Shown piece by piece: positions 8,572-17,812 of a stretch of DNA of 64,000 nt (positions are counted from its first letter, which is position 1; every line of letters begins with the position of its first letter). Below the pieces are notes generated by a model. It ran no database searches. It was not told the DNA's origin and was given only the letters and a program-made list of their open reading frames with translations. The translations under genes and the position numbers were made by a program. The DNA comes from Palsa-504 sp963744575 (GTDB lineage Bacteria; Actinomycetota; Actinomycetes; Streptosporangiales; Streptosporangiaceae): assembly GCA_963744575.1 (NCBI GenBank), contig CAVUUF010000014.1:496001-560000 (forward strand). Reading direction: 5' to 3'.

Positions 8572-9549
8572 ATGACAGTCAGCGAGGATTTCACCGATCT
8601 GGTCGGCCGGTTCCGGGGTGAGCTGCTGGCGCACTGCTACCGGATGCTGGGTTCGGCCGAGGAGGCCGAGGACCTGGTTCAGGAAACGTACCTGCGGGCG
8701 TGGCGGTCCTACGACGGCTTCGAGGGCCGTTCGTCGGTGCGGACCTGGCTGTACCGGATCGCCACCAACGTGTGCCTGACCGCGATCGACCGGCGGGGCC
8801 GCCGGCCGCTGCCCTCCGGGCTGGGCGCTCCGAGCGACGACCCGGAAGCGCCGCTGGTCGCGGGCCCGGAGGTGCCGTGGCTGCAGCCGTTCCCCGACGC
8901 GCTGCTGGCCGGGGAGCACGACGACCCGGCCGCGGTGGCCACCTCGCGCGCGGGGATCCGGCTGGCTTTCGTGGCGGCGCTGCAGCACCTGTCCGCCCGG
9001 CAGCGCGCGATACTGATCATGCGGGACGTGCTGGGGTGGCCGGCCGCCGAGGTGGCCGACGCGCTTGGCACCACCCCGACCGCGGTCAACAGCGGCCTGC
9101 GCCGGGCCCGCGCCCAGCTCGCGCAGGCGCCGCCCGCGGAAGACGAGCTGGCCGAGCCCGCCGAACCGGACCGGCGCGCGCTGCTCGACCGGTTCGCCGC
9201 GGCCATCGAGGACGCCGACGCCAGCGCGCTGGCCGAACTGCTCCGGGAGGACGTCGCGCTGGAGATGCCGCCGCAGCTGACCTGGTTCAGCGGCCGCCGG
9301 GCGGTGGCGGCCTTCATCGCGTCGTACCTGCTCACCGAGCCCGGAGGAGTCCGGCTGGTACCGGTCGCGGCCAACGGGCAGCCGGCCTTCGCGGTCTACC
9401 GGCGCGAAGCCGACGGGGCCTACCACGCGCACGCGATGCAGGTACCCACGGTCACCGCGACGGGGATCGCGCACATCGTTGCCTTCCAGGACACAGGCCT
9501 GTTCGCGACGTTCGGCCTGCCGCTGGTGCACGGCGCGGCCGTGAGCTGA
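8572..9549 (+). CDS. ECF-type RNA polymerase sigma factor with SnoaL-like C-terminal domain
   Basis: 325 residues from the ATG at 8572, which has a GGGG purine run just upstream; a GTG at 8551 is possible but poorly spaced. Sigma region 2 reads CYRMLGSAEEAEDLVQETYL and region 4 reads LSARQRAILIMRDVLGWPA. The roughly 120-residue tail (RRALLDRFAAAIEDADASAL, then FSGRRAVAAFI) looks like a SnoaL-type domain, as in SigJ/SigG-like ECF groups, where the tail modulates activity in place of an anti-sigma factor. No anti-sigma gene is adjacent. The two SDR genes downstream are on the same strand and are candidate targets. Confidence 0.85.
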   Translation: MTVSEDFTDLVGRFRGELLAHCYRMLGSAEEAEDLVQETYLRAWRSYDGFEGRSSVRTWLYRIATNVCLTAIDRRGRRPLPSGLGAPSDDPEAPLVAGPEVPWLQPFPDALLAGEHDDPAAVATSRAGIRLAFVAALQHLSARQRAILIMRDVLGWPAAEVADALGTTPTAVNSGLRRARAQLAQAPPAEDELAEPAEPDRRALLDRFAAAIEDADASALAELLREDVALEMPPQLTWFSGRRAVAAFIASYLLTEPGGVRLVPVAANGQPAFAVYRREADGAYHAHAMQVPTVTATGIAHIVAFQDTGLFATFGLPLVHGAAVS

Positions 9550-9676
9550 AAACCGGGCGCCGGCTCGCGGCGAATCCCGCGGATCCGCATGGTCTATATC
9601 AGTAGGCCGCCTCAACGAGCGGCCCGCCGCCAGCACAGGCGGCGTGGAACCCGCAGAGCCATCAGGGAGTACCGCT

Positions 9677-10417
9677 ATGCCCGAAAACGAACTAGCAGGC
9701 GTGACGGCGCTGGTCACCGGCGCCAGCCGGGGCTTCGGCCGCGGCATCGCCACCGCCCTGATCCGGGCGGGCGCGCAGGTCGTCGGGGTCGCCCGTGACC
9801 GCGACCCGCTGGAAGAACTGCGCACGGAACTCGGCGGATCGTTCACCGCCGTGTCCGCCGATGCCGCCGACCCGACCGTAGCCGGGCAGCTCATCGACGC
9901 CTGCCGTCCCGGCATCCTGGTGCTCAACGCCGGCGCCACCCCGCTGCCGCGGCCGGTTCACCAGCACACCTGGCAGACCTTCAGCCGCAACTGGGATGTC
10001 GACGTCCAGCACGTGTTCCACTGGACGCGCGAGGCGCTACTGGCCCCGCTCGACCCAGGGAGCACCGTGGTCACGCTGTCCAGCGGGGCGGCGCTGCGCG
10101 GCTCGCCGCTGTCCGGCGGCTACGCCGGGGCCAAGGCCGCCATCAGGTGGCTGACCGCCTACGCCGCGGCCGAATCCGAGCGGGAGAAGCTCGGCATCAG
10201 GTTCGTCTCGCTGCTCCCGCAACTGACCCCCGCGACCGCGCTGGGCGCGGTGTACGTCGCCGCCTACGCCGCCCGGCAGGGCACCGATCAGGCCGCCCCC
10301 GCCGAAGCCCTTACTCCCGAACGGGTGGGCCAGACGATCACCGAACTCCTCACCAGCCCCGGCCCGGAGCAGGATGCCTACCTGCTCACCGCCGCGGGCC
10401 TGCGCCCGCTGTCCTGA
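9677..10417 (+). CDS. SDR family oxidoreductase
   Basis: 246 residues; the start at 9677 has AGGGAG at 9664-9669. Classical short-chain dehydrogenase features are present: TGASRGFG cofactor loop, LNAGA at the end of beta-4, and the active-site YAGAK. A serine about 13 residues upstream (VTLSSG) completes the triad. Substrate unknown. It sits between the ECF sigma gene and a second SDR gene on the same strand, 36 bp before the latter. Confidence 0.85.
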   Translation: MPENELAGVTALVTGASRGFGRGIATALIRAGAQVVGVARDRDPLEELRTELGGSFTAVSADAADPTVAGQLIDACRPGILVLNAGATPLPRPVHQHTWQTFSRNWDVDVQHVFHWTREALLAPLDPGSTVVTLSSGAALRGSPLSGGYAGAKAAIRWLTAYAAAESEREKLGIRFVSLLPQLTPATALGAVYVAAYAARQGTDQAAPAEALTPERVGQTITELLTSPGPEQDAYLLTAAGLRPLS

Positions 10418-10453
10418 CACCGAACACCACCACGAGAAACCGGAGAAAACGCA

Positions 10454-11218
10454 ATGAGCATCGCCGGCAAGACCGTCCTGATCACCGGGGCCAACCGCGG
10501 CATCGGGCAGGCCCTGGTCAACGAGGCCCTCACCCGCGGCGCCAAGCGGGTCTACGCCGCCACGCGCCAGCCCATGACCCACCCGGACGAGCGCGTCACG
10601 CCGCTGATCCTGGACGTGACCGACGCGGCCCAGGTCCAGGAGGCCGCCGGGCGCGTCGGATCCCTCGACATCCTCGTCAACAACGCCGGCATCGCACTGT
10701 ACGACGACCTGAGCGACCGGGCCGTGCTCGAACGGCACCTGGCCGTCAACCTGTTCGGCACCTACGGCGTGACCCAGGCCTTCCTGCCGCGGCTGACCCG
10801 TTCCCAGGGGGTCATCGTCAACAACGTGTCGCTGATGGCCCTCGCCCCATTCCCGGTCACCCCGGCCTACGCGATCTCCAAGGCGGCCGCGTTCAACCTG
10901 ACCCAATCCCTGCGCGCCCTGCTGGCCCCGCGGGGCGTGCGGGTCCACGCCGTCCTGACCGGCCCGACCGACACCGACATGACCCGGGGCTTCGAGATAC
11001 CCAAGGCCGCCCCGGAATCCGTCGCGCGCGCCATCTTCGACGCGGTGGACGAAGGCCAGGAGGACATCTTCCCTGATCCCATGTCGGCGTCCGTCGCGGA
11101 CGGCTGGCGCAACGGCGTGGCCAAGGCGATGGAGCGCGAGAACGCGGCGTTCGTCCCGGCCGCGCCTAGGCCCCGGCGCCCCGCGCCGACCCGGCGGAAG
11201 GCGGCTCCGGCGGCATGA
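10454..11218 (+). CDS. SDR family oxidoreductase with basic C-terminal tail
   Basis: 254 residues. It has TGANRGIG, VNNAGI and active-site YAISK, with the serine in VNNVSLMAL. The reading frame ends in an unusual proline/arginine/alanine-rich tail (APRPRRPAPTRRK), about 20 residues long, not normally present in the family. Probably co-transcribed with the preceding SDR gene. Substrate unknown. Confidence 0.85.
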   Translation: MSIAGKTVLITGANRGIGQALVNEALTRGAKRVYAATRQPMTHPDERVTPLILDVTDAAQVQEAAGRVGSLDILVNNAGIALYDDLSDRAVLERHLAVNLFGTYGVTQAFLPRLTRSQGVIVNNVSLMALAPFPVTPAYAISKAAAFNLTQSLRALLAPRGVRVHAVLTGPTDTDMTRGFEIPKAAPESVARAIFDAVDEGQEDIFPDPMSASVADGWRNGVAKAMERENAAFVPAAPRPRRPAPTRRKAAPAA

Positions 11219-11280
11219 CCAGCGTCAGGGCGGCCGCGACGAGGGCGGCCGCCCTGGCGGCGACGCCGGGCCGAGTCCTC

Positions 11281-11360
11281 CCGGTTCGATATCCGTCAAC
11301 TGACCGATGTCTCACGGTGCAACTTGCCGCAGCATTTGTCGTGCAACCGCCACTGGGCCC
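11281..11360 (+). repeat. Dispersed repeat, copy 2
   Basis: Second copy of the roughly 80-bp repeat, same strand as copy 1, with the core ATCCGTCAACTGACCGAT at 11290-11307. It lies in the gap before the gene at 11459. Confidence 0.75.
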
Positions 11361-11458
11361 GGTCGCTACCTGCTCAGACCTTCCCGGGGCTACTGCTGCC
11401 GTCCGCTAAGGAAAACGAATGAACCCTGGCGCCGACCCGTCCCCGCAGGGAGCAAACC

Positions 11459-12223
11459 ATGTCAGTTCAGGACCTGTCAGCTACCGCACTGTTCGGCACC
11501 TGCTCGCAGTTGTTCAGGCGCTACCCGATGGCGGTCACGCTGCACTTCGGCAACGACGGGTACCGGTCGATGGTCCTGGTGGACCGCGCGGCCGGTTTCT
11601 TCGTCCTCACCCAGGCCCGCGATGGCCGTTTCGCCATCCGCTCGTGGAATCGTCACGACCGGGTCGACCAGGAGATCCGGCCGGGAGAACCCGTTTCCGG
11701 CGCCATCCACCAGCTGATCGCCGACGGCATGCCGGTCCCGCACGATGGCGCGCTGCTCGGCTGGGTGACCGACTGCCAGGTAACCGCCATCCTGGCGGTG
11801 CACTGCGGGCAGCCGGAAACCTGGGACGCTCCGGTCCCCGTTCCCGAGATCCGGGTCATGCCGATGGCCGGCACCAGCGCACTGCTGCACTGGCCGCCGT
11901 TCACGACCAGCCCGCTGGCCGACGGGCGGCTGTGGGCGTACGCGGAGCGTGGCGAGATCGTGGACCTCGGGCCCCTGGTCACCCAGAACGCCGGGAACGC
12001 ATTCTGGGTACCGTCCCCGGACAGGCGGGGCGCCCGGCGCGGGTGCGTCGTGGTCACCGGCAACCTGCCGGCCGAGGAATACTGGCTGCCGGCCGGCGTC
12101 TACATGGACCACTGGATCCTGCGTGAGGGCATCCGGGCTCTGCCGGCCGGCTGCCTGCTGGCGCTGCCCGGCGTCGTGGACCTGGCCGATAGACTCCGGC
12201 GCCCCAGCCGGGGCTGGGACTGA
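11459..12223 (+). CDS. Hypothetical protein
   Basis: 254 residues; an AGGGAG ribosome-binding site sits about seven bases before the ATG. I do not recognise it. It is probably soluble, with no signal peptide or long hydrophobic segment, and is rich in tryptophan and short beta-strand patterns (HFGNDGYRSMVLVDRAAGFF, ILAVHCGQPETW, GCVVVTGNLPAEEYW). The dispersed repeat at 11281-11360 is in its upstream region and could carry its promoter or operator. Confidence 0.55.
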   Translation: MSVQDLSATALFGTCSQLFRRYPMAVTLHFGNDGYRSMVLVDRAAGFFVLTQARDGRFAIRSWNRHDRVDQEIRPGEPVSGAIHQLIADGMPVPHDGALLGWVTDCQVTAILAVHCGQPETWDAPVPVPEIRVMPMAGTSALLHWPPFTTSPLADGRLWAYAERGEIVDLGPLVTQNAGNAFWVPSPDRRGARRGCVVVTGNLPAEEYWLPAGVYMDHWILREGIRALPAGCLLALPGVVDLADRLRRPSRGWD

Positions 12224-12270
12224 GCCCTACGTCACAGCGGCCACGGCAGCCAGGGACTAGGCTGGCCACC

Positions 12271-12729
12271 GTGACCACTGCCGCACCATCCGCGGGCTTG
12301 CTGCACATCGTCGTCGGATATGACGGTTCTCCTCCGGCAAGCCGGGCGCTCGATGCCGCGGTCAGCTTGCTGCAGGGCCGGACCGGCCGCATCAACGTCG
12401 TCTGGGTGGCCCACCTGTCCAGTACCGTCATGATGTCGGCCGGCGCCATCTCCGAAATGGAAGCCAGCTTCGACGAGCTCGAGCCGGAACTTCGCGCCCA
12501 GGCCGCCGAGCAGTTGCGCGACCGTGAGCCAGGCTGGGAGTTCGAGCGGCGCCAGGGGCTCATCGCGGAAGAGCTGATCGCGGTGGCGACCGGCCTCCGC
12601 GAGGCCCATAGCGGCCAGACCGTGGTGATCGTGGTGGGGAGCTCGTCCCATGCCGCTCACCGCATGGTCGGTTCGGTCACCGTCAGCCTGGCCCGTCACT
12701 CGCCGGTTCCTCTCGTGATCGTGCCGTAA
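12271..12729 (+). CDS. Universal stress protein (UspA) family
   Basis: 152 residues with a GTG start. N-terminal HIVVGYDGSPPASRALDAA and C-terminal VVGSSSHAAHRMVGSVTVSL followed by PVPLVIVP are the two ends of the Usp fold. The ATP-binding glycine pattern is only partly kept (GSSSHAAHRMVGS), so nucleotide binding is uncertain. It stands alone, 48 bp after the previous gene. Confidence 0.85.
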   Translation: MTTAAPSAGLLHIVVGYDGSPPASRALDAAVSLLQGRTGRINVVWVAHLSSTVMMSAGAISEMEASFDELEPELRAQAAEQLRDREPGWEFERRQGLIAEELIAVATGLREAHSGQTVVIVVGSSSHAAHRMVGSVTVSLARHSPVPLVIVP

Positions 12730-12878
12730 GCCGGCAACTCAGCCGACTTCCGCAGCCTGACGCCGAAGCCAATCCCGGTGTGTATCAGATCGGGCTGCCG
12801 CTGCTCTTTCCAGGTGAGCAGCAAGGACCGCTGGAGACGCACAGCGCCCGGCGGACAGTCGACAAGATGGGGGAACCA

Positions 12879-13259
12879 GTGGCTGCCAACAAGTTCATTC
12901 TCAAGCATCACCAGATCGAGGTGGAGTACACCGTCGGCGTGACGCCGGGGCTTCCGGCTCTGGTCTACCGGGACGGCGGCGCCGCCCCGAAGACCTTCAC
13001 CTACACCGAGATCAGCACGGATCAGACCGGGCTGGGGACGCTGGTCTCCGTCAGCCTGGTGCGGACCGTCGACACCGGCGGCGAGCGGTTCGGGTTCTTC
13101 CTCCCCGAACTCGACGTTCCGCGCGGGGAGTCGGAGGAATTCCGCACGGTGGGCGTGTACGAAAGGTTCAGCGGACCCGACTCCGTCCCGCACCGCGCCC
13201 CGTCGTGGCGGTGCATCGAGCTGTACGGCACGGCGCAGACCGTGATCGTGCCGCTTTAG
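12879..13259 (+). CDS. Hypothetical protein
   Basis: 126 residues if started at the GTG at 12879, preceded by GGGGGAA; ATGs at 12867 and 12780 are alternatives. The protein is beta-rich (FILKHHQIEVEYTVGVTPGL, TFTYTEISTD, LVSVSLVRTVDTGGERFGFF). No signal, membrane segment or known motif is visible. A strong hairpin follows the stop. Confidence 0.5.
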   Translation: MAANKFILKHHQIEVEYTVGVTPGLPALVYRDGGAAPKTFTYTEISTDQTGLGTLVSVSLVRTVDTGGERFGFFLPELDVPRGESEEFRTVGVYERFSGPDSVPHRAPSWRCIELYGTAQTVIVPL

Positions 13260-13274
13260 CCGCGGTCGGCAACT

Positions 13275-13308
13275 GTCCCGCCTGGCGGCCGGAGCCGCCA
13301 GGCGGGAC
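13275..13308. terminator. Strong hairpin after the gene ending at 13259
   Basis: A perfect 15-bp stem (GTCCCGCCTGGCGGC and its complement) with a CGGA loop, 16 bp after the stop codon. There is no U-tract, as is usual for actinobacterial terminators. Confidence 0.7.
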
Positions 13309-13486
13309 GGCCGTACTCACCCGGGCGATCGGGCGTCAGCGGGGAACGACATAGCGTAGCTATCTGCGTCTCTTGGGTAGTTCTGGCCGCTTGATGCGTG
13401 CGTGTGGTGCAGCCTGGTGCACTAACAGCACCCGACGTCCGGGTGACAGCTGAGCGCGCTCACCGCGCCCGACCAAAGGCCCAACC

Positions 13487-14248
13487 GTGTCCAGCTCGCA
13501 CCGGAAGCCAGCGCGGGCCGTGTCCCCGTGGCGGAGCAAGCCCGCCCGGGTCGCGGCCGCCACCGTTGCGGGCCTGGCTCTGCTGGTCTGCGCCGGTCCG
13601 AGGGTGAACCACTGGATGGCAAAAGCACCCAACCTGGCCTGGGTGGACCAGGCTGACGCGCTCGGCGCGCGGCTGGCCGCCTCGCTGGGCGTGCAGGTCA
13701 GCCAGCAGCCCGAGATCGTCAGCGAAGGCATCGCCGTCGCGCCCGTCTACCGTAACCCGCTGCGTGACGTCGACGGCCTGGTCCTGGAGCGCATCGACCA
13801 GGGCGTCGACTTCTACGGCTCGGGCCCGGTCTATGCAGTCGGCGACGCCGTCATCACCAACGCGACCGGGGATTCCGCCGGGTGGCCGGGCGGAGGATGG
13901 ATCACCTACCAGCTCACCGACGGCACGGACGCGGGACTGATGGCGTACGTGGCCGAAGACGTGACCCCGGCGGTCCAGGTCGGCCAGCACGTGTCGTCGT
14001 TGACCGTGATCGGGAACATGTTCGCCGCGGGTGATGGCATCGAGACCGGCTGGGCGCAGACCAGCGGCCTGACGGCGGAATCTCAGCTTCCCGAGGCCGG
14101 GGGCATCGGCGGAGGCGGGCCGTTCCCGACCATGATCGGGGTCAACTTCGACGAACTGCTCCAGTCGCTGGGGGTACTCGCGGCACCCGACCGCTACCAG
14201 ACCGCTTTCGGGCTTCTCCCGGCGAACTACCCGGCGAACGGGGGGTAA
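13487..14248 (+). CDS. Secreted or anchored protein with a degenerate M23-peptidase-like domain
   Basis: 253 residues. A basic N-terminus followed by a hydrophobic segment (residues about 22-36, AAATVAGLALLVCAG) looks like a signal or anchor. The body resembles the beta-sheet layout of lysostaphin-type peptidases (QGVDFYGSGPVYAVGDAVIT, then AEDVTPAVQVGQHVSSLTVI). The zinc-binding histidines of the HxxxD and HxH motifs are not visible, so peptidase activity is unlikely. The assignment is by pattern only. It ends 18 bp before the convergent sterol-desaturase-like gene. Confidence 0.5.
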   Translation: MSSSHRKPARAVSPWRSKPARVAAATVAGLALLVCAGPRVNHWMAKAPNLAWVDQADALGARLAASLGVQVSQQPEIVSEGIAVAPVYRNPLRDVDGLVLERIDQGVDFYGSGPVYAVGDAVITNATGDSAGWPGGGWITYQLTDGTDAGLMAYVAEDVTPAVQVGQHVSSLTVIGNMFAAGDGIETGWAQTSGLTAESQLPEAGGIGGGGPFPTMIGVNFDELLQSLGVLAAPDRYQTAFGLLPANYPANGG

Positions 14249-14266
14249 CCGAGGCGGTCTTCCCGA

Positions 14267-15268
14267 TCAGCCCCGGGCCTGGAATGGCTCGGCGAGTTGC
14301 TCGGCGAGGAGCAGCAGGGCCGGCCCGGCCGAGCCGTCCTGCTCGACCGGGACCGGCCGGCCGTCCAGGCCGGTGCGTCCCACGCTGCCGCTACGGGAGG
14401 GGAACCTGGCCCGGCCGGCCAGGACGTCCCAGAGCGTCAGCACGACGCCGAGGTTGGCGTGCTGGGTGTCCGGCGCGTGGTGCAGCCGGTGGTAGGCCGG
14501 GCTCACGATCACCCGGCCGATCGGGCCGAAGGTCCAGCGGAGATTGGCGTGCTGGAGGGTGCCGACGCAGACGTAGATCGTGATCAGCACCGGGGCGATC
14601 GGGCGCGTGGGCATCAGCGCCACCACCGGGACAGTCGCCAGCAGGAACCCCGTGGTATGCATGAGCGGGTGCGCCCGGAACGAGGTCAGGACGCTCAGCT
14701 CCTCCTGGCTGTGATGCAGGGCATGGAAGCGCCAGAGGGCCCCGAGCCGGTGATCGGCATAGTGGGCCAGCCAATTGGCTCCGTCCATGGCCACGACCGT
14801 GACCGGGACCAGCAGCCAGCCGGGCCAGCGCTCCGTCGCGCGCAGCTCGATCCAGCCCGCATGACCGCCGATCAGCGCGGCCGCCCCGACACTGAGCAGG
14901 GTCATCAGCGGGATCACCACGATGGCGTGCAAGGCCAGGTAGAACGCATCCTGAACGTGGCCGCGGGCCAGGACCGGGCGACGTTCGGCCGGCCATATCC
15001 GCTCGCACACCCCGGTCGCGACCACCAGCGCCACCAGAAGCGGAGCGGCGAGCTCGGCCCGGCCCGCCGAAAGCACGGTCCCGAGGCGGCCCTGCCTGAG
15101 CAGCCCGGTGACGGCGACCCACAGGATCAGGGCCGTCATCCCGGCCAGGACGAACGAGGAAGGACACAGACGCCGCCACCGCGCGGCCCGGCCTTGATAC
15201 CAGGCGGCCCGCGGCACCTCGACCTGCCAAGCGGGCACCGGAAGCTCCTTCCTAGTCAAGTCTGTCAC
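14267..15268 (-). CDS. Sterol desaturase / fatty acid hydroxylase family protein
   Basis: 333 residues, GTG start, with five or so hydrophobic segments. The three histidine clusters of the family are present: HYADHR, HALHH and HRLHH, which bind a di-iron centre in the membrane. Such enzymes hydroxylate or desaturate lipids or terpenoids. The gene overlaps the 3' end of the LigD-like gene by 17 bp, so the two are probably co-translated, though no functional link is evident. Confidence 0.85.
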   Translation of the reverse strand: MTDLTRKELPVPAWQVEVPRAAWYQGRAARWRRLCPSSFVLAGMTALILWVAVTGLLRQGRLGTVLSAGRAELAAPLLVALVVATGVCERIWPAERRPVLARGHVQDAFYLALHAIVVIPLMTLLSVGAAALIGGHAGWIELRATERWPGWLLVPVTVVAMDGANWLAHYADHRLGALWRFHALHHSQEELSVLTSFRAHPLMHTTGFLLATVPVVALMPTRPIAPVLITIYVCVGTLQHANLRWTFGPIGRVIVSPAYHRLHHAPDTQHANLGVVLTLWDVLAGRARFPSRSGSVGRTGLDGRPVPVEQDGSAGPALLLLAEQLAEPFQARG

Positions 15269-16178
15269 GTTCGGCCCATTCCAGCAGGGTGTCCAGCGAG
15301 TAGGCGGAGTCGTCTATGCCCCGGTGCAGGTCGCCGAGCTCGGCGAACCGGGCGGGCACGGTGGCGATGGTGAACTGGCGCGGGTCGACCTCGTCGATCT
15401 CATCCCAGGTGATCGGGGTGGAGACGATCGCCTCCGGCACGCCGCGCACCGAGTAGGCGCTGGCGATCGTGTGGTCGCGGGCGTTCTGGTTGTAGTCGAC
15501 GAACAGCATGGCGGGGTCGCGGTCCTTGCGCCACCAGGTGGTCGTGACCTGCTCCGGCGCGCGGCGCTCGACCTCGCGGGCGAAGGCGTACGCGGCCCGC
15601 CGCAGCTCGGCGAAACCCCACCGCGGCTCGATCCGGACGTAGACGTGCAGGCCGTTGCCGCCCGAGGTCTTGGGCCATCCGGTCGCGCCGAGCTCGCCGA
15701 GTAGCTCGTGCACGACCCGGGCGACCCGGCGCACGGTGGCGAACTCGCAGCGCGGCCCGGGATCCAGGTCGATGCGCCACTCATCGGGCCGTTCGGTGTC
15801 GGCCCGCCTGGAGTTCCACGGATGGAACTCCACGGTGGACATCTGCACCGCCCACACCACGCTGGCCAGCTCGGTCACGCACAACTCGTCGGCGTGCCGG
15901 CCGTAGCGGGGGAAGTGCACCCGCACCGTCTGCAGCCACGGCGGCGCGCCGTGCGGAACCCGCTTCTGGTGCACCTTCTCCCCGGCGACCCCGGACGGGA
16001 ACCGGTGCATCATGCACGGCCGTTCGCGCAGCGCGCGCACGATGCCATCGCCGACCGACAGGTAATACCGGACCAGGTCCAGCTTGGTCTCGCTCCGGGC
16101 CGGGAAGTACACCCGGCCCGGATTGGAGATCCGCACCGAACGGTCCCCGACCTCGACCATCACCTCATCCGCGGCCAT
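15252..16178 (-). CDS. LigD-type non-homologous end-joining polymerase domain protein
   Basis: 308 residues. A stand-alone PolDom of the archaeo-eukaryotic primase family as found in bacterial LigD: LDLVRYYLSVGDGI near the start, the catalytic acidic WRIDLDPGP, and TSGGNGLHVYV in the nucleotide-binding region. In bacterial NHEJ this domain fills gaps and adds ribonucleotides at double-strand breaks, with Ku and a ligase. Neither ku nor a ligase gene is in the window. Confidence 0.88.
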   Translation of the reverse strand: MAADEVMVEVGDRSVRISNPGRVYFPARSETKLDLVRYYLSVGDGIVRALRERPCMMHRFPSGVAGEKVHQKRVPHGAPPWLQTVRVHFPRYGRHADELCVTELASVVWAVQMSTVEFHPWNSRRADTERPDEWRIDLDPGPRCEFATVRRVARVVHELLGELGATGWPKTSGGNGLHVYVRIEPRWGFAELRRAAYAFAREVERRAPEQVTTTWWRKDRDPAMLFVDYNQNARDHTIASAYSVRGVPEAIVSTPITWDEIDEVDPRQFTIATVPARFAELGDLHRGIDDSAYSLDTLLEWAERDRLD

Positions 16179-16246
16179 GTGAGAAAGCTAACCCGCGAAA
16201 CCGGTCTTGGAGCGGGGCGAGGTGGCCGCCGGGTCGCCCTGGGTCG

Positions 16247-17476
16247 TCACGGCGGCTGCTCACCGCGGGCGGGCTCGGCGAGGGCCGGAAGGCGGGACTC
16301 CCGGCTACCGGCTGCGCTCTTCAGCAGCTGCAAGGCGATCGGCGGGTAGATCACCACCGACAATAGGCCGGCTACCACGAGGGCGGTGGCGGTGGACGGC
16401 CGCTGATGACCGGTTTCGACCCCGATGAGGGTGGCCACCACGATGAACGTCAGGGACGTGGCTTGCATGAAACCGACTGCAAGGGCGTGTGTACGCCCCA
16501 CGGCCCGGACGTAAAGCAGAGCCGGCAATCCCCGCACTACCAGCAGCGCGACCAGGAAGACCGGCACGAGAAGGATCGCCCGGGAGCTACGGAACAAGGC
16601 GTCTACGTCGAGGCCCGCGCCGGTGCTCACGAAGAACACCGGGATCAAGAACCCGAAGCCGATCGCTTCCAGCTTGTCTTTGAGCAGCTCATGCGAGGCC
16701 GGCGACTCGCCGGTCCGGCGCACGATGATCCCAGCCAGGAAGGCGCCCAAGATGGTGGCCAGCCCGAAGTGCTCGGCCACCACCGCGAAGGCCAGGGCGA
16801 AGGTGATGACCAGCCGGACCCGCAGCTGGGAGCTCGTGTTCTCCAGCCGGTGCACGACGTCCCGCAGCGGACCCCATCCCCTGACGCGCTCGGCCGCCAC
16901 GACGACGACCGCGGTGAAGGCCACGAACGCGGCCAGCAGTCCCAGCTCCACCGACGGGTTCCCCGATGACGCCGAGAAGAACACGGACAGCAGGACAAGC
17001 GGGCCGAGCTCCGCCAGCGAGCCCGCGGCCATGGTCAGCTGACCGAAGACCGTCTCGGTGTGCCCGGCATCTTTGAGAATCGGCACCAGGATCCCGAGCG
17101 AGGTCGCCAGCAACGTGATCGCCACCAGCAGGCCGTCCCTGACCTGCCCGGCCAGCTGGAGCCCGTAGCCGACGAGCAGGGCCAGCGCCACGGATACCGC
17201 GAAAGCCCGGCCGGCCAGAATGAGGATCCCGCGGCTGAAACGGCGCAGGTCGATCTCGTAGCCGGCCATGAACAACAGGAAACCCAGGCCCAGGTCGGCG
17301 GTCACCCGGACAGCCGCGTCGAGTTGCACCCAGCCGAGGACCGCGGGTCCGACCAGGACACCGCCGAGGATTTCCAGCACCACCGCCGGCACCTTCACGG
17401 CCGGGACGAGCCCGAGCAGCAGCGGCACCGCGATGGCCACGCCGCCGATGATCAGGAGGCTGTTGAACGTGATCAT
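16247..17476 (-). CDS. Cation:proton antiporter (CPA2/KefB-like)
   Basis: 409 residues with about twelve hydrophobic segments from residue 5 to 395. The family pattern is clear: VLEILGGVLVGPAVLG near the start, DLGLGFLLFMAGYEIDL, and ILGAFLAGIIVRR in the second half. It exchanges Na+ or K+ for H+ across the membrane. No RCK/TrkA-N regulatory domain follows, unlike full KefB. Confidence 0.87.
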   Translation of the reverse strand: MITFNSLLIIGGVAIAVPLLLGLVPAVKVPAVVLEILGGVLVGPAVLGWVQLDAAVRVTADLGLGFLLFMAGYEIDLRRFSRGILILAGRAFAVSVALALLVGYGLQLAGQVRDGLLVAITLLATSLGILVPILKDAGHTETVFGQLTMAAGSLAELGPLVLLSVFFSASSGNPSVELGLLAAFVAFTAVVVVAAERVRGWGPLRDVVHRLENTSSQLRVRLVITFALAFAVVAEHFGLATILGAFLAGIIVRRTGESPASHELLKDKLEAIGFGFLIPVFFVSTGAGLDVDALFRSSRAILLVPVFLVALLVVRGLPALLYVRAVGRTHALAVGFMQATSLTFIVVATLIGVETGHQRPSTATALVVAGLLSVVIYPPIALQLLKSAAGSRESRLPALAEPARGEQPP

Positions 17477-17711
17477 GACAGACCCGGCTCCCCGCCGTCA
17501 CGGGCCAGGCGGCAGGCCGCGGCCGAAGCGGGGTTCCATCAATCGGCGCGTCGCCCGATCAAGTGGCTCGCCCGGGGAGGACAAAACACGCCGGAGGACA
17601 GGGGGGACGGCGGTTTCCGCGCTCTTGACTCCGGGTTCGGCCACGAGCCGCCGCTGCGAGGCCCTCGGCCTGCCGGCGAAAGAGCGCATCATCAATCCCC
17701 CTCACCGCCAG

Positions 17712-17738
17712 CGTAACAGATTCGCGGATTCCGTTACG
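17712..17738. promoter_or_regulatory. Inverted repeat in the antiporter upstream region
   Basis: CGTAAC at 17712-17717 and GTTACG at 17733-17738 face each other in the 336-bp stretch between pyruvate kinase and the antiporter. I see no gene in that stretch. This is the only symmetrical element noted; it could be an operator. Confidence 0.25.
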
Positions 17739-17812
17739 GGCGGCGCCGGTGGGGAAGTGATCCGGCTTCGCCGGCACCGGGGGGGCGACATCGAGCCGAT
17801 CTAGCCGAGGGT

